From Ancylobacter dichloromethanicus (GTDB lineage: Bacteria > Pseudomonadota > Alphaproteobacteria > Rhizobiales > Xanthobacteraceae): a DNA stretch of 64,000 bases. The first letter of the stretch is position 1, and each line of letters opens with the position of its first letter. Positions 25,219-34,062 of the stretch are shown piece by piece. The stretch covers positions 196,994-260,993 of the forward strand of contig NZ_JAHBGC010000004.1 of NCBI RefSeq assembly GCF_018390645.1, in the 5' to 3' direction. Under the pieces are notes generated by a model. It was not told the origin of the DNA. It saw only the letters and a list, made by a program, of their open reading frames with translations, and did no database searches. A program made the translations under genes and the position numbers.

Positions 25219-26727
25219 TCACTCGGCGCCTTCCTCGAATGCCTTCTGCCGGGTCACCCGGATCATCGGTGCCACCAGCACGACGAGCAGGCAGAAGGCG
25301 AGGATGAGGAAAGACAGGCTGATCGGCCGCTGCACGAACACCATCGGGTCGCCATGCGAGATCAGCAGCGCGCGGCGCAGCGTCTCCTCGATCATCGGGC
25401 CGAGGATGAAGCCGAGCAGCAGCGGCGCCGGCTCGCAGCGCAGCCGGTGGCAGATGAAGCCGAATCCGCCGAACAGCGCCGCCATGGTCACGTCCAGCGC
25501 GTTGTTGTGGATGGAGTACACGCCGATGCAGCAGAACAGCATGATGGCGGGATAGAGCATCCGGTACGGCACCGAGAGCAGCTTCACCCAGATGCCGATC
25601 AGCGGCAGGTTCAGCACCACCAGCATCAGGTTGCCCAGCCACATGCTGGCGATCAGTCCCCAGAACAGGTCCGGGCGCTGGGTCATCAGTTGCGGGCCCG
25701 GCGACAGCCCCTGCATCATCAGCGCGCCGATCATCAGCGCCATCACCGCGCTCGACGGCAGGCCGAGCGTCAGCATCGGGATGAAGGCGGTCTGCGCGGC
25801 GGCATTGTTGGCGGCTTCCGGCCCGGCGACGCCCTCGATGGCGCCCTTGCCGAAGCGGGTCGGGTCCTTGGCCAGCTTCTTCTCCAGCGCGTAGGTCGAG
25901 AACGAGGCCAGCACCGGCCCGCCGCCCGGCAGCAGGCCGAGGCACGAGCCCAGCGCCGTGCCGCGGATCGCCGGCCGGATGATCGACTTGATGTCCGTCC
26001 AGGACGGCCACAGCCCGCGCACGCCCCGCAGGAAGGTACGGCTCTCCCCGCCGCGTTCGAGATTGGAGATGGTCTCGCCAATGCCGAACATCCCCATGGC
26101 GATGACCGCGAAGTCGATGCCGTCGCCAAAGGCGGGAATGCCGAAGGTGAAGCGTTCCAGTCCGGTATTGGCGTCGATGCCCATGGTGCCGAGCAGGATG
26201 CCGACCAGGATCATGCCGACCGCCTTGACCACCGAGCCATGGGCGAGGATCACCGCCGCGATCAGGCCGAATAGCATCAGCGAGAAATAGTCCGCCGGCC
26301 CGAAATCCAGCGCCACCTCCGCCAGCGCAGGCGCGGCGACCGCGATGATCACGGTGGCGATGGTGCCGGCGAAGAAGGAGGACAGCGCCGCGGTGGCCAG
26401 CGCCAGCCCCGCCCGGCCCTTGCGGGCCATCTGGTAGCCGTCGATGGCAGTGACGACCGACGAGCTTTCGCCCGGCAGGTTGACCAGAATGGCGGTGGTC
26501 GAGCCGCCATATTGCGCGCCGTAATAGATGCCGGCGAGCATGATGAGGGCGGCGGAAGCCGGCAGCGCGAAGGTCACCGGCAGCAGGATCGAGATGGTCG
26601 CGACCGGCCCCAGCCCCGGCAGCACGCCGATGATGGTACCGAGCAGCACGCCGAGGAAGCCATAGGCGAGGTTCGCCGGCGTCAGCGCGATGGAGAAGCC
26701 GAGCAGAAGGTCATTGAAGAGCTCCAT
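25219..26727 (-). CDS. TTT transporter large membrane subunit (TctA), system 2
   Basis: 502 residues. TctA motifs are LPGLGPVATISILLPVTFALPASAALIMLAGIYYGAQYGGSTTAILVNLPGE, GLLPGGGPVLASFSTYALEKK, and MLTLGLPSSAVMALMIGALMMQGLSPGPQLM. It has about 11-12 helices. It is the last gene of the operon Gfo/Idh - tctC - tctB - tctA, 10 bp after tctB. Confidence 0.94.
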   Translation of the reverse strand: MELFNDLLLGFSIALTPANLAYGFLGVLLGTIIGVLPGLGPVATISILLPVTFALPASAALIMLAGIYYGAQYGGSTTAILVNLPGESSSVVTAIDGYQMARKGRAGLALATAALSSFFAGTIATVIIAVAAPALAEVALDFGPADYFSLMLFGLIAAVILAHGSVVKAVGMILVGILLGTMGIDANTGLERFTFGIPAFGDGIDFAVIAMGMFGIGETISNLERGGESRTFLRGVRGLWPSWTDIKSIIRPAIRGTALGSCLGLLPGGGPVLASFSTYALEKKLAKDPTRFGKGAIEGVAGPEAANNAAAQTAFIPMLTLGLPSSAVMALMIGALMMQGLSPGPQLMTQRPDLFWGLIASMWLGNLMLVVLNLPLIGIWVKLLSVPYRMLYPAIMLFCCIGVYSIHNNALDVTMAALFGGFGFICHRLRCEPAPLLLGFILGPMIEETLRRALLISHGDPMVFVQRPISLSFLILAFCLLVVLVAPMIRVTRQKAFEEGAE

Positions 26728-26737
26728 GGTCGGCGCC

Positions 26738-27184
26738 TCACCAGAACCGTGTGTGGGGCAGGTTCAGCCCCAGCCCGTAGGAAAACAGCAGGGTGCAGAA
26801 CACCACCAGCCCGACGGCGAGAAGGCCGGTCTCGATCGGCTTGAAGGCGCGCCCGGCCAGGCTGGCGCCGACCACCACCACCGCGCCGGCGAGCGGGAAG
26901 CCCCAATCCTCGATCAGCAATCCGAACAGAAGCACGCTGACCAGCATGACGAGAAGCGGCCTCGGGTCGACCTCGCCGACCTCTTCGGTCTCGCCGAGAA
27001 ACGAGCGGGCCAGCAGCACCACGCCGAGGATGATGAGGCCGACGCTGACCAGCAGCGGGAAATAGCCGGCCCCCATGCGGGCCGCAGTGCCGATCGGGTA
27101 TTTCGAGCCGATGATGATGGCGGTGGCCCCGAGCCCGCAGAATATCAGGCCGGTGAGAAAATCGGTGGAGAGGCTGATCTTCAT
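26738..27184 (-). CDS. TTT transporter small membrane subunit (TctB), system 2
   Basis: 148 residues with four hydrophobic helices (LTGLIFCGLGATAIIIGSKYPIG, GAGYFPLLVSVGLIILGVVLLARSFLG and two C-terminal). The ATG at 27184 is preferred over an in-frame start seven codons upstream because MKISLSTDFLTG is the usual TctB N-terminus. A palindromic repeat sits in the gap before it. Confidence 0.87.
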   Translation of the reverse strand: MKISLSTDFLTGLIFCGLGATAIIIGSKYPIGTAARMGAGYFPLLVSVGLIILGVVLLARSFLGETEEVGEVDPRPLLVMLVSVLLFGLLIEDWGFPLAGAVVVVGASLAGRAFKPIETGLLAVGLVVFCTLLFSYGLGLNLPHTRFW

Positions 27185-27203
27185 GGCAGCTCCTTGCATC
27201 GTC

Positions 27204-27234
27204 ATCCCGGACCGCCGACAGGCCGGTCCGGGAT
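27204..27234. repeat. Palindromic CGTCATCC-type repeat inside the TTT2 operon
   Basis: Perfect 11-bp arms ATCCCGGACCG (27204-27214) and CGGTCCGGGAT (27224-27234) lie between tctC and tctB of system 2, preceded by GTC and followed by a second GC-rich dyad near 27280. It belongs to the same dispersed family as 53-146. It may stop or stabilise the tctC transcript so that binding protein exceeds permease. Confidence 0.75.
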
Positions 27235-27307
27235 CGCGTAGATGGGGAGAGCGGTTCCGGCGCTACGCCCTTCGGGCCGCGGCCGGGATGTCGGGTCGTC
27301 CCAGCCC

Positions 27308-28309
27308 TCAGTCGGCCTTGACGCCGATCTCGGTGATCACGCCGCTCCACTTGGCGGCGTCGGCCTCGATATAGGCCTTGAATTCCGCCGGCGAGGCGCT
27401 CGACACCGCGATGACGCCGGACTCCGCCATGCGGGCGCGGATCTTCTCGTCCTTCATGGTCTCGACGATCGCCTTGTGCAGCTTGTCGATGATCGGCTGC
27501 GGCGTGCCGGCGGGCACGAGGATGCCCTGCCACGACGAGGAGACGCTCTTGGGGTAGCCCTGCTCGGTCATGGTCGGCACGTCGGGCAGTTGCGCGACGC
27601 GCTCCTTGGTGGAGACGCCGAGCGCCTTCAGCCGGCCGCCCTTCACATGGTTGATGCCGGACGAGATGGTGACGAACATCAGGCTGACATGGCCGCCCAT
27701 CACGTCGGCGGTGGCCGGGCCGGCGCCGCCCTTGTAGGGTACATGCACCATGTCGAGGCCGGCCTCGCGGCGGAAGGATTCCATCTCCAGCCGGTTGACG
27801 CTGCCGGTGCCGGGCGAGGCGAAGTTCACTTCGCCGGGCCGCGCCTTCACATACTCGACCAGCTCTTTCACATTGTTCGGCGGGAAGGCCGGGTTGGCGA
27901 TCAGCAGGCCGGGGGTGTCGGCGACGATGGACACCGGGACGAAGTCCTGCAGCGGCTTCACCCGCAGGCTGGCGAAGATGTACGGGTTGATCGAGACCGT
28001 GCCGACATTGCCGAGGAACAGCGTGTAGCCATCCGGCTTGGCACGGGCGGCGAGGTCCATGCCGACATTGCCGGCCGCGCCGTCGCGGTTCTCGATGACG
28101 ATCTGCTGGCCCAGCAGTTCCGAGAGTCTGGGCTGCAGCAGCCGGGCGGCGAAGTCGGAGGCACCGCCGGGCGCGAACGGCACGATGATGGTGATCGGCT
28201 GGTTCGGGTAGTCGGACTGTGCTCGCGCGGACGATGCGGCCAGGATTCCGGCGGCAAGCAAGGCGACGGCTCCGGCGAAGCGGCGGGCCGCAAGTCGAGT
28301 GGCGATCAT
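27308..28309 (-). CDS. TTT transporter substrate-binding protein (Bug/TctC), system 2
   Basis: 333 residues. The signal peptide ends near ARA (30). Mature part: YPNQPITIIVPFAPGGASDFAARLLQPRLSELLGQQIVIENRDGAAGNVGMDLAARAKPDGYTLFLGN, the canonical Bug N-lobe, with HVPYKGGAGPATADVMGGHV. The ATG at 28309 has GGGAGGG upstream, so an in-frame start 66 bp earlier is not used. It binds a carboxylate in the periplasm for TctAB. Confidence 0.93.
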   Translation of the reverse strand: MIATRLAARRFAGAVALLAAGILAASSARAQSDYPNQPITIIVPFAPGGASDFAARLLQPRLSELLGQQIVIENRDGAAGNVGMDLAARAKPDGYTLFLGNVGTVSINPYIFASLRVKPLQDFVPVSIVADTPGLLIANPAFPPNNVKELVEYVKARPGEVNFASPGTGSVNRLEMESFRREAGLDMVHVPYKGGAGPATADVMGGHVSLMFVTISSGINHVKGGRLKALGVSTKERVAQLPDVPTMTEQGYPKSVSSSWQGILVPAGTPQPIIDKLHKAIVETMKDEKIRARMAESGVIAVSSASPAEFKAYIEADAAKWSGVITEIGVKAD

Positions 28310-28379
28310 CGTTCCCTCCCAGGAAGCCGGCGCCGCCTCGTTTTTGGTGCTGGCGCCGTTCTTTTGCGTTGGCATGCAC

Positions 28380-29513
28380 TCAGGCCATGGCCGCCTCGCG
28401 CATCATGTCCCGCTCCTCTTCCACGTCGAGCGGCAGGGAGACGGGACGTTTGAGCTTGGCGGAAAGATCGAGCGCCTTGGTCAGCATCAGCCGGTTATGC
28501 GCCTCGGCGGCGGTGGCATGCTGGGTCGGCACGCCCATTGCGAGACGGTTGAGCCAGGATTCGGTCTCGGTGCGCATCGGCCCGCGCAATTCGCCCAGCG
28601 CCATGTCGCCGGGCGGGTAGGAGCCGAGAAAATCCACCAGCCGGCTCTGGTCCGGCAGATAGCCCTCGCCCTGCGGGGCGGAGACGGCGAGCACCATGTC
28701 GCGGTGGGTGTCGTCGATGGTGAGCACGCCGGTGGTGCCGACAATGCCGACCTCCAGGCTGTAGACCGCGCCCGGCCAGGTGACCGGCAGCGCCCACGAG
28801 ATGTTGAGGTGGTAGATCGAGCTGTCGCTCATCATGATCATGCCGGCGGTGCCGTCGATGCCGCCATAATCCGGGCCGAGCACCTTGTCGACCGAGCGGG
28901 CATAGACCTCGACCGGGGTCTTGGCCTCCAGGTACCACATGACGATATCGAGCGCGTGGGTACCGGAGATCACCATCGGCGAGATGGTCTCCGGGGCGTC
29001 TGAGCGGCGATAATTGTCGATCGCCACCAGCCGGTTCATGAACGCGCGGGAGGTGACCATGGTCACGTCGCCGAGCGCGCCGGTGCGCACCTTTTCCTTG
29101 GCGGCGAGCCAGCGGCGGCGGAAACGCTGGGTGTAGCCGACCACGGCGTCGACGCCGGCCGTTTCGATTTCACGCAGCACACGCGCGGAATCGCCGAGAT
29201 GGGTCGCCAGCGGCTTCTCGATCATCAGCGGCACCTGCCGCTCCAGCGCCGCCAGGATCGGGCCGACATGCAGATGCTCGTCGGTGGCGACGATCACTGC
29301 GGTGACCTCCGGCCGCTTGAGCAGTTCGCGGTAGTCGGCGGTGATGAAGTCGGCCCCGATCTCGGCGCCGATGCGCTGGCCACGCTCGGGATTGATTTCG
29401 GCGAGACCGATCCATTCGACCGCCGGATGGCGGGCGGCTACCGCGCCACGGAACAGGCCGACCCGGCCGGCGCCGATGATGGCAAGGCCGATGCCTTTGG
29501 GAGACCGGCGCAT
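28380..29513 (-). CDS. Gfo/Idh/MocA-family oxidoreductase 2 (inositol-dehydrogenase-like)
   Basis: 377 residues. Rossmann motif GLAIIGAGRVGLFRGAVAARHPAVEWIGLAEINP, hallmark MIEKPLATH (about 100) and YTQRFRRRWLAAKEKV. ATG 29513 has GAGAGGGG upstream. It is first in the TTT2 operon, 70 bp before tctC, so it probably oxidises or reduces the compound imported by that system. It is divergent from the homologous protein at 29977 across a 463-bp gap. Confidence 0.9.
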   Translation of the reverse strand: MRRSPKGIGLAIIGAGRVGLFRGAVAARHPAVEWIGLAEINPERGQRIGAEIGADFITADYRELLKRPEVTAVIVATDEHLHVGPILAALERQVPLMIEKPLATHLGDSARVLREIETAGVDAVVGYTQRFRRRWLAAKEKVRTGALGDVTMVTSRAFMNRLVAIDNYRRSDAPETISPMVISGTHALDIVMWYLEAKTPVEVYARSVDKVLGPDYGGIDGTAGMIMMSDSSIYHLNISWALPVTWPGAVYSLEVGIVGTTGVLTIDDTHRDMVLAVSAPQGEGYLPDQSRLVDFLGSYPPGDMALGELRGPMRTETESWLNRLAMGVPTQHATAAEAHNRLMLTKALDLSAKLKRPVSLPLDVEEERDMMREAAMA

Positions 29514-29890
29514 CACCGTTTTCCCCTCTCGCCGGCACCCGCGCCGACCCCTGCGATAGCGATGCGCCTCATCTGAGCTTCTTCCCGCTTTTGCCTGATT
29601 GTTGGAACCGAGCGGACCATGCGGGATAAGGGCGCGCAAATGCTGTTTCACCATCGGGGCATACTGTGCCGGTATGGCTTGCGGCCGGACGCGGCGCGGC
29701 GATCCGCGGGCTTTCAGCCATCCGCCGGCGCCCCCACCTGCGCGCCGATCTCACGCGAAGACCCGCGTGCCGGCGGCCTCCCAGGTCGATCGGGCAGGGA
29801 CCCTGCCTGGCGCGGAGCCAACGCGGGACTGCATGTCCGTCTCGCCTGGCATCATATGGACAATTAAGTTGACCATTCGTCAGCCAAGGC

Positions 29891-29939
29891 TTGACAGAAA
29901 AAGACGGTGCAAATCTAATCGCCTTAATGTCCGGACATT
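29891..29939 (+). promoter_or_regulatory. Set A promoter-operator of Gfo/Idh 3
   Basis: TTGACA (29891-29896), 17-bp spacer, TCTAAT (29914-29919; 5/6 to consensus), then the perfect 14-bp palindrome AATGTCCGGACATT (29926-29939) over the expected transcription start. The start codon is at 29977. The rest of the 29514-29976 gap shows no gene. The dyad matches the sites at 35774 and 53957. Confidence 0.75.
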
Positions 29940-29976
29940 TGGCGCAAATCGGACGCTGTATCTGAAGGGTGAGGCA

Positions 29977-31062
29977 ATGCGGCAGGTCGAAGTGGCGGTG
30001 ATCGGAACCGGCTGGTGTGGCGGCATCCGCGCCGAGACCCTTTCGCGCTCGGCGCTGGTCGACAAGCTGCACATCTGCGACATCCGGCCGGAGCGGCTGG
30101 AGGAGGTCCGCGCGCTCACCAGCCCCGCCAGCGCCACGCTCGACTACCGGGACATCGTCGCCAACGAGGCGATCGAGGTGGTCTACATCTCGACCACGCC
30201 CGAACAGACCCATTTCCCCATCGCCCGCGATTGCCTTGCCGCCGGCAAGCATGTGCTGCTGGAGAAGCCGATCGCGCTGGAACTGTGGGAGGCCGACGAA
30301 CTCATCGAGCTTGCGCGGCGCAACGAGGTGAAGTTCACCATCGGCTATTCCCAGCGCTTCAACCCGAAGATCGCCTTCGCCAAGAAGAAGATCGCCGACG
30401 GCACGCTCGGCCGCGTGGTCAGCGTCATGGTCAGCCGGCATCTGTCGCGCAGCCTCGGGAAGAAGATCGCCTCCCGGGTCAAGCTCTCGCCGGCGGTGAT
30501 GGAATCCACCCACGACCTCGATTTCGTGTTCTGGCTGCTGGAGCCGGCCCGGCCGGCACGGGTCTATTCGCAGGGCGCCTATGGCTACATGCAGGAGGTC
30601 AACGGCTCCTATGACTGCATGTGGACCACCGTGACCATGGACAATGGCATGCTGGTGGTGATCGGCGGCAGTTGGAACCTGCCGCCCGCCTACCCCAATT
30701 ATTGCGGCACCTGGATCGAGATCACCGGCACCGAGGGCGCGCTGATCCTCGACGACACCCACCGCGACAACTGGCTCAGCACGGTGCGCGAAGGCACCCA
30801 TTTCCCGATGTCCACCATGCCGGGCGAGCAGGTCGATCATGTCTTCGCCGGCCAGATGGGCCCCGAGACCCTCCACTTCCTCGAAGCCGTGCTGCGCCGG
30901 GGGGCGGTGATGGTGGCGCCCGAGCATGCCCGGATGGTGATGCAGGCCTATACCGCGGCCGACCTTTCGGCGGAAATCAACGAGCCGGTGGAACTGCCGC
31001 TCTCCAACCGCTCGATTGCGACCATCAACGATCTCAAGGGCGCCGCGGCGCTGGCGGGCTGA
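29977..31062 (+). CDS. Gfo/Idh/MocA-family oxidoreductase 3
   Basis: 361 residues. It begins MRQVEVAVIGTGWCGGIRAETLSRS (Rossmann), has LLEKPIAL (about 95) and SQRFNPKIAFAKKKI, then a typical C-terminal domain. ATG 29977 follows GGTGAGG; open frame upstream lies in the promoter. It is followed 97 bp later by a GntR/UTRA gene in the same direction. The promoter carries the set A operator, also found before the cupin-TTT3 operon, so this enzyme probably works on the TTT3 substrate. Confidence 0.9.
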   Translation: MRQVEVAVIGTGWCGGIRAETLSRSALVDKLHICDIRPERLEEVRALTSPASATLDYRDIVANEAIEVVYISTTPEQTHFPIARDCLAAGKHVLLEKPIALELWEADELIELARRNEVKFTIGYSQRFNPKIAFAKKKIADGTLGRVVSVMVSRHLSRSLGKKIASRVKLSPAVMESTHDLDFVFWLLEPARPARVYSQGAYGYMQEVNGSYDCMWTTVTMDNGMLVVIGGSWNLPPAYPNYCGTWIEITGTEGALILDDTHRDNWLSTVREGTHFPMSTMPGEQVDHVFAGQMGPETLHFLEAVLRRGAVMVAPEHARMVMQAYTAADLSAEINEPVELPLSNRSIATINDLKGAAALAG

Positions 31063-31159
31063 AGCGGCGCCGAACGGCTGCCGGGCGCGATTGACGCGCT
31101 GGAACCGGCCGCCTAGGCACGATGGGCCGCATAGGGATTGTCCGCCTAGCGAGGGGCCG

Positions 31160-31927
31160 ATGACGCAAGCAAAGCCGGGCGAGGGGAGATCGGCGCGCGC
31201 ATACGCCGGTCAGGGCGCGCGCTATCTGGAGATCGAGGCGGAACTGCAACGGGAGATCGAGAGCGGCGTCTACACGCTCGGCTCCCATCTGCCGACCGAG
31301 CACGCATTGTGTGCGCGCTTCGCCGTCTCGCGCTTCACCGTCCGCCAGGCGCTGACGGGCCTGCGCGAAAAGGGCCTGATCCATGCCCGGCCCGGCGTCG
31401 GGACCATCGTGATCGCCAGCAACCGGCGCGACGCCTTCGTCCAGACGCTCAGTTCGATGGAGGAACTGCTTCAATATCCCGCCGAGACCTATCGCCAGCA
31501 GGTCGCGGTCGAGCCGATCCGCGCCTCGCCGGAACTGGCGGTGATGCTCAAATGCAAGGCCGGCCAGGAATGGGTCCGGCTGAAGGCGCTGCGGCTGACC
31601 CGCACGTCAAGCGCACCGATCGCCTGGCTCGACATCTATATTGCGCCGGCTTTCGCCCGCGTGCTGGACCTGCCGAACCCGGGGGCGGCTCCCGTGGTGC
31701 GGCAGATCGAGGAGAGCCTGGGCTTCCGTGCCGCCCACGCGCAGATCGAGATCTTCGTCGGCCATGTCAGCGCCGAGCTCGCCGGCCCGCTGGTGGCGCA
31801 GGAGAACGACCCGGCGCTGATCATCATCCGGCGCTACCGGGGGCCGGACGGGGCGATCTTCCTGGTGACCTATTCGGTGCATCCCGAGAACCGCTTCACG
31901 CTCAACATCGAGTTCGAGCGCCGCTGA
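31160..31927 (+). CDS. GntR-family regulator with UTRA domain (HutC subfamily)
   Basis: 255 residues. Winged HTH (about 25-90; LPTEHALCARFAVSRFTVRQALTGLREKGLIHARPGVGTIV) and UTRA effector domain (about 100-250), ending EFERR. It lies downstream of a set A-controlled Gfo/Idh gene and convergent with the TTT3 operon, which is also set A-controlled, so it is one of two candidates for the set A repressor. Family members are usually released by a small metabolite. Confidence 0.9.
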   Translation: MTQAKPGEGRSARAYAGQGARYLEIEAELQREIESGVYTLGSHLPTEHALCARFAVSRFTVRQALTGLREKGLIHARPGVGTIVIASNRRDAFVQTLSSMEELLQYPAETYRQQVAVEPIRASPELAVMLKCKAGQEWVRLKALRLTRTSSAPIAWLDIYIAPAFARVLDLPNPGAAPVVRQIEESLGFRAAHAQIEIFVGHVSAELAGPLVAQENDPALIIIRRYRGPDGAIFLVTYSVHPENRFTLNIEFERR

Positions 31928-31960
31928 AGCATGGTCGAGCCGTCGCCGGCGCGGCCACGG

Positions 31961-33454
31961 TCACCGGCTGGCCAGCGAGCGCCGGAACCCGAGAATGATC
32001 GTCGCGGCGGCAAGCACGAGCAGGCCGATCGTGATTGGCCGGGTGAGGATGAAGCTGAGATCGCCGCCATGGATGACCATGGCGCGGTTGAGGTTGGCCT
32101 CGATGATCGGCTCCATCACGAAGGCGAGCACGATCGGTATGACCGGGATGCGGATCTTCTCGAACCAGTAGGCCAGCGCGCCGAGCAGCAGGGCCATGAC
32201 CACATGGGCCGAGTAGTTCTGGTAGGAATAGGTGCCGATGATCAGCAGCATCAGCACGAAGGGCGCCAGGATATAACGGGGAATGCGGGCGATCTGCGCG
32301 AAGACCCGGACGCCGGCGGCACCCACCACCAGCATCAGCAGCGCCGAAGCGATGAGCCCGAGAAACACCGCCATCACCAGCGGGCTGTCCTGGGTGAACA
32401 GCAGCGGGCCGGGCACCACGCCCTTGCTGATCAGCAGCCCGAGCAGGATGGCGATGGCACCGGACCCCGGGACGCCGAGCGCGAGCGAGGGGATGAGCGA
32501 GCCGGCGACCACGGCGTTGTTGGCGGTTTCCGGCGCGGCGACGCCCTCGTCGATGCCGGTGCCGAACTTTTCCGGGTGCTTCGAGTGGCGCTTCTCCTCG
32601 CTATAGGCGAGCAGCGACGACACCGTGGCGCCGGGGCCGGGAATGGCGCCGACCGCGGTGCCGATCAGCGTGCTGCGGATCATCGTCGGGGTCAGTCGCC
32701 GCATGACCTTCCAGCCGACATGATTGGCTTCCTTCTCGCCGCCGCTGAGCTTCGCCAGTTCGGGGTCCGCCCCCTTGCGGGCCAGCATCAGGTCGAACGC
32801 CTCGGGCATCGCCATCACGCCGATGATCACCACCAGCAGCGGCACGCCATCGAGCAGGGCCGCCTGGCCGAAGGTGAAGCGCAGCCCGCTGAAGCCGGAA
32901 CTGCCGACGGTGGCCAGGAACAGGCCGACGCCGGTGGCGATGAAGCCTTTCACCGGGTTCTCGCCGAAGAAGCTGCCGATGATGGACAGGCCGAACACAC
33001 CGACGGCGAACATCTCGCTGGGGCCGAACTGAAGCCCGATCCAGGCCAGGCTCGACGCCGCGAACAGGAAGATGAAGCTGCTGGCGATGCTGCCGACGAC
33101 ACCGGTATAGAGCGAGATCTTGAGCGCCCGGCCGGCCTTGCCCTGCTGCGCCATGGGATAGCCGTCGAGCACGGTGATCGCCGCCGCCGTGGTGCCGGGC
33201 GTCCGGATCAGTATCGCCGGTATCGAGCCGCCATATTCCGCCGCCGCGTAGATGGCGATGAAGAACAGCGTGCCCGCCTCGGGCGTCATGGAGAAGGTAA
33301 AGGGAAACATGAGCGCCAGCGCCTGCGCGGCACCGAAGCCGGGCAGGGCGCCCAGTATGGTGCCGACCACAATGCCAACCAGCATGATCAGCAGGTTCTC
33401 CGGTGTCAGGATCAGATGCAGCGCCGGAATAAAGTTATCGAACAGAACACCCAT
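31961..33454 (-). CDS. TTT transporter large membrane subunit (TctA), system 3
   Basis: 497 residues with TctA motifs: LPGFGAAQALALMFPFTFSMTPEAGTLFFIAIYAAAEYGGSIPAILIRTPGT, AIPGPGATVSSLLAYSEEKRHSKHPEKFGTGIDEGVAAPETANNAVVAGSLIPSLALGVPGSGAIAILLGLL. It has about 11-12 helices. It ends the operon cupin - tctC - tctB - tctA, 10 bp after tctB. It is more diverged from systems 1 and 2 than they look from each other. Confidence 0.94.
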   Translation of the reverse strand: MGVLFDNFIPALHLILTPENLLIMLVGIVVGTILGALPGFGAAQALALMFPFTFSMTPEAGTLFFIAIYAAAEYGGSIPAILIRTPGTTAAAITVLDGYPMAQQGKAGRALKISLYTGVVGSIASSFIFLFAASSLAWIGLQFGPSEMFAVGVFGLSIIGSFFGENPVKGFIATGVGLFLATVGSSGFSGLRFTFGQAALLDGVPLLVVIIGVMAMPEAFDLMLARKGADPELAKLSGGEKEANHVGWKVMRRLTPTMIRSTLIGTAVGAIPGPGATVSSLLAYSEEKRHSKHPEKFGTGIDEGVAAPETANNAVVAGSLIPSLALGVPGSGAIAILLGLLISKGVVPGPLLFTQDSPLVMAVFLGLIASALLMLVVGAAGVRVFAQIARIPRYILAPFVLMLLIIGTYSYQNYSAHVVMALLLGALAYWFEKIRIPVIPIVLAFVMEPIIEANLNRAMVIHGGDLSFILTRPITIGLLVLAAATIILGFRRSLASR

Positions 33455-33464
33455 TACCGTTCTC

Positions 33465-33968
33465 TCAGAAATTAAGGTAAGCAGGAAGAAAAGCGAGCGG
33501 CAGGGAGACGTTCAAAAGCAGAACGAAGACAACATAGCAGAAAATGGTGGTAAGGGCGGCCACGCCGAACACCCATGGGAGGTTCGGCAGCCGGGGATAC
33601 AACAAGACCACAAAAATAAGAAAGCAGGTCAGCTCGAAGCCGACCAGGTCGATGCCGTAGACGAGGGCCAGGATCGCGGCGGCGGTCACGAGGCAATCGC
33701 GGTACTCGAACTCGAAACGCCCGGGGTCGGCGGCCAGCGGGTCGAGATCGTGGTTCGGCGCCGGGTTCCGGAACAGCAGCCCGCCCAGCCAGATCGCGGT
33801 GAAGACGCCGGAATAGATCAGGATCAGCCGCGGCATGAAAGCGGCGCCGGGATAGCCGCGCATCGGCGAGGGGGCGAAAGTGTAGGTGTGGACGTAAAGG
33901 AAGACGATGGCGGCGAGCAGCGCCAGCGCCGTGACGATTTCTGCCGTGCGTCTGCGAATCTCGATCAT
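33465..33968 (-). CDS. TTT transporter small membrane subunit (TctB), system 3
   Basis: 167 residues with four or five hydrophobic helices; starts MIEIRRRTAEIVTALALLAAIVFLYVHTYTF. ATG 33968 has GGAGGAAGG upstream, so the in-frame start 57 bp earlier is rejected. It is slightly longer than the other two TctB proteins and has a cytoplasmic loop rich in Asp and Pro (about 70-85). Confidence 0.85.
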   Translation of the reverse strand: MIEIRRRTAEIVTALALLAAIVFLYVHTYTFAPSPMRGYPGAAFMPRLILIYSGVFTAIWLGGLLFRNPAPNHDLDPLAADPGRFEFEYRDCLVTAAAILALVYGIDLVGFELTCFLIFVVLLYPRLPNLPWVFGVAALTTIFCYVVFVLLLNVSLPLAFLPAYLNF

Positions 33969-34062
33969 GCCAAATGCCCTTCCTCCGGCACCCGTCTTCA
34001 GCGGCCTGCGGCCCCCGCGGGACATGCGTGTCCGGCGCGGGCCGCAGGGGAATGGGGAGAGA

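Noticed and set aside
25354-26274. 306-codon plus-strand frame opposite TctA of system 2
   Set aside because: Gln/His/Arg-rich antisense shadow; TctA on the minus strand has complete family motifs.
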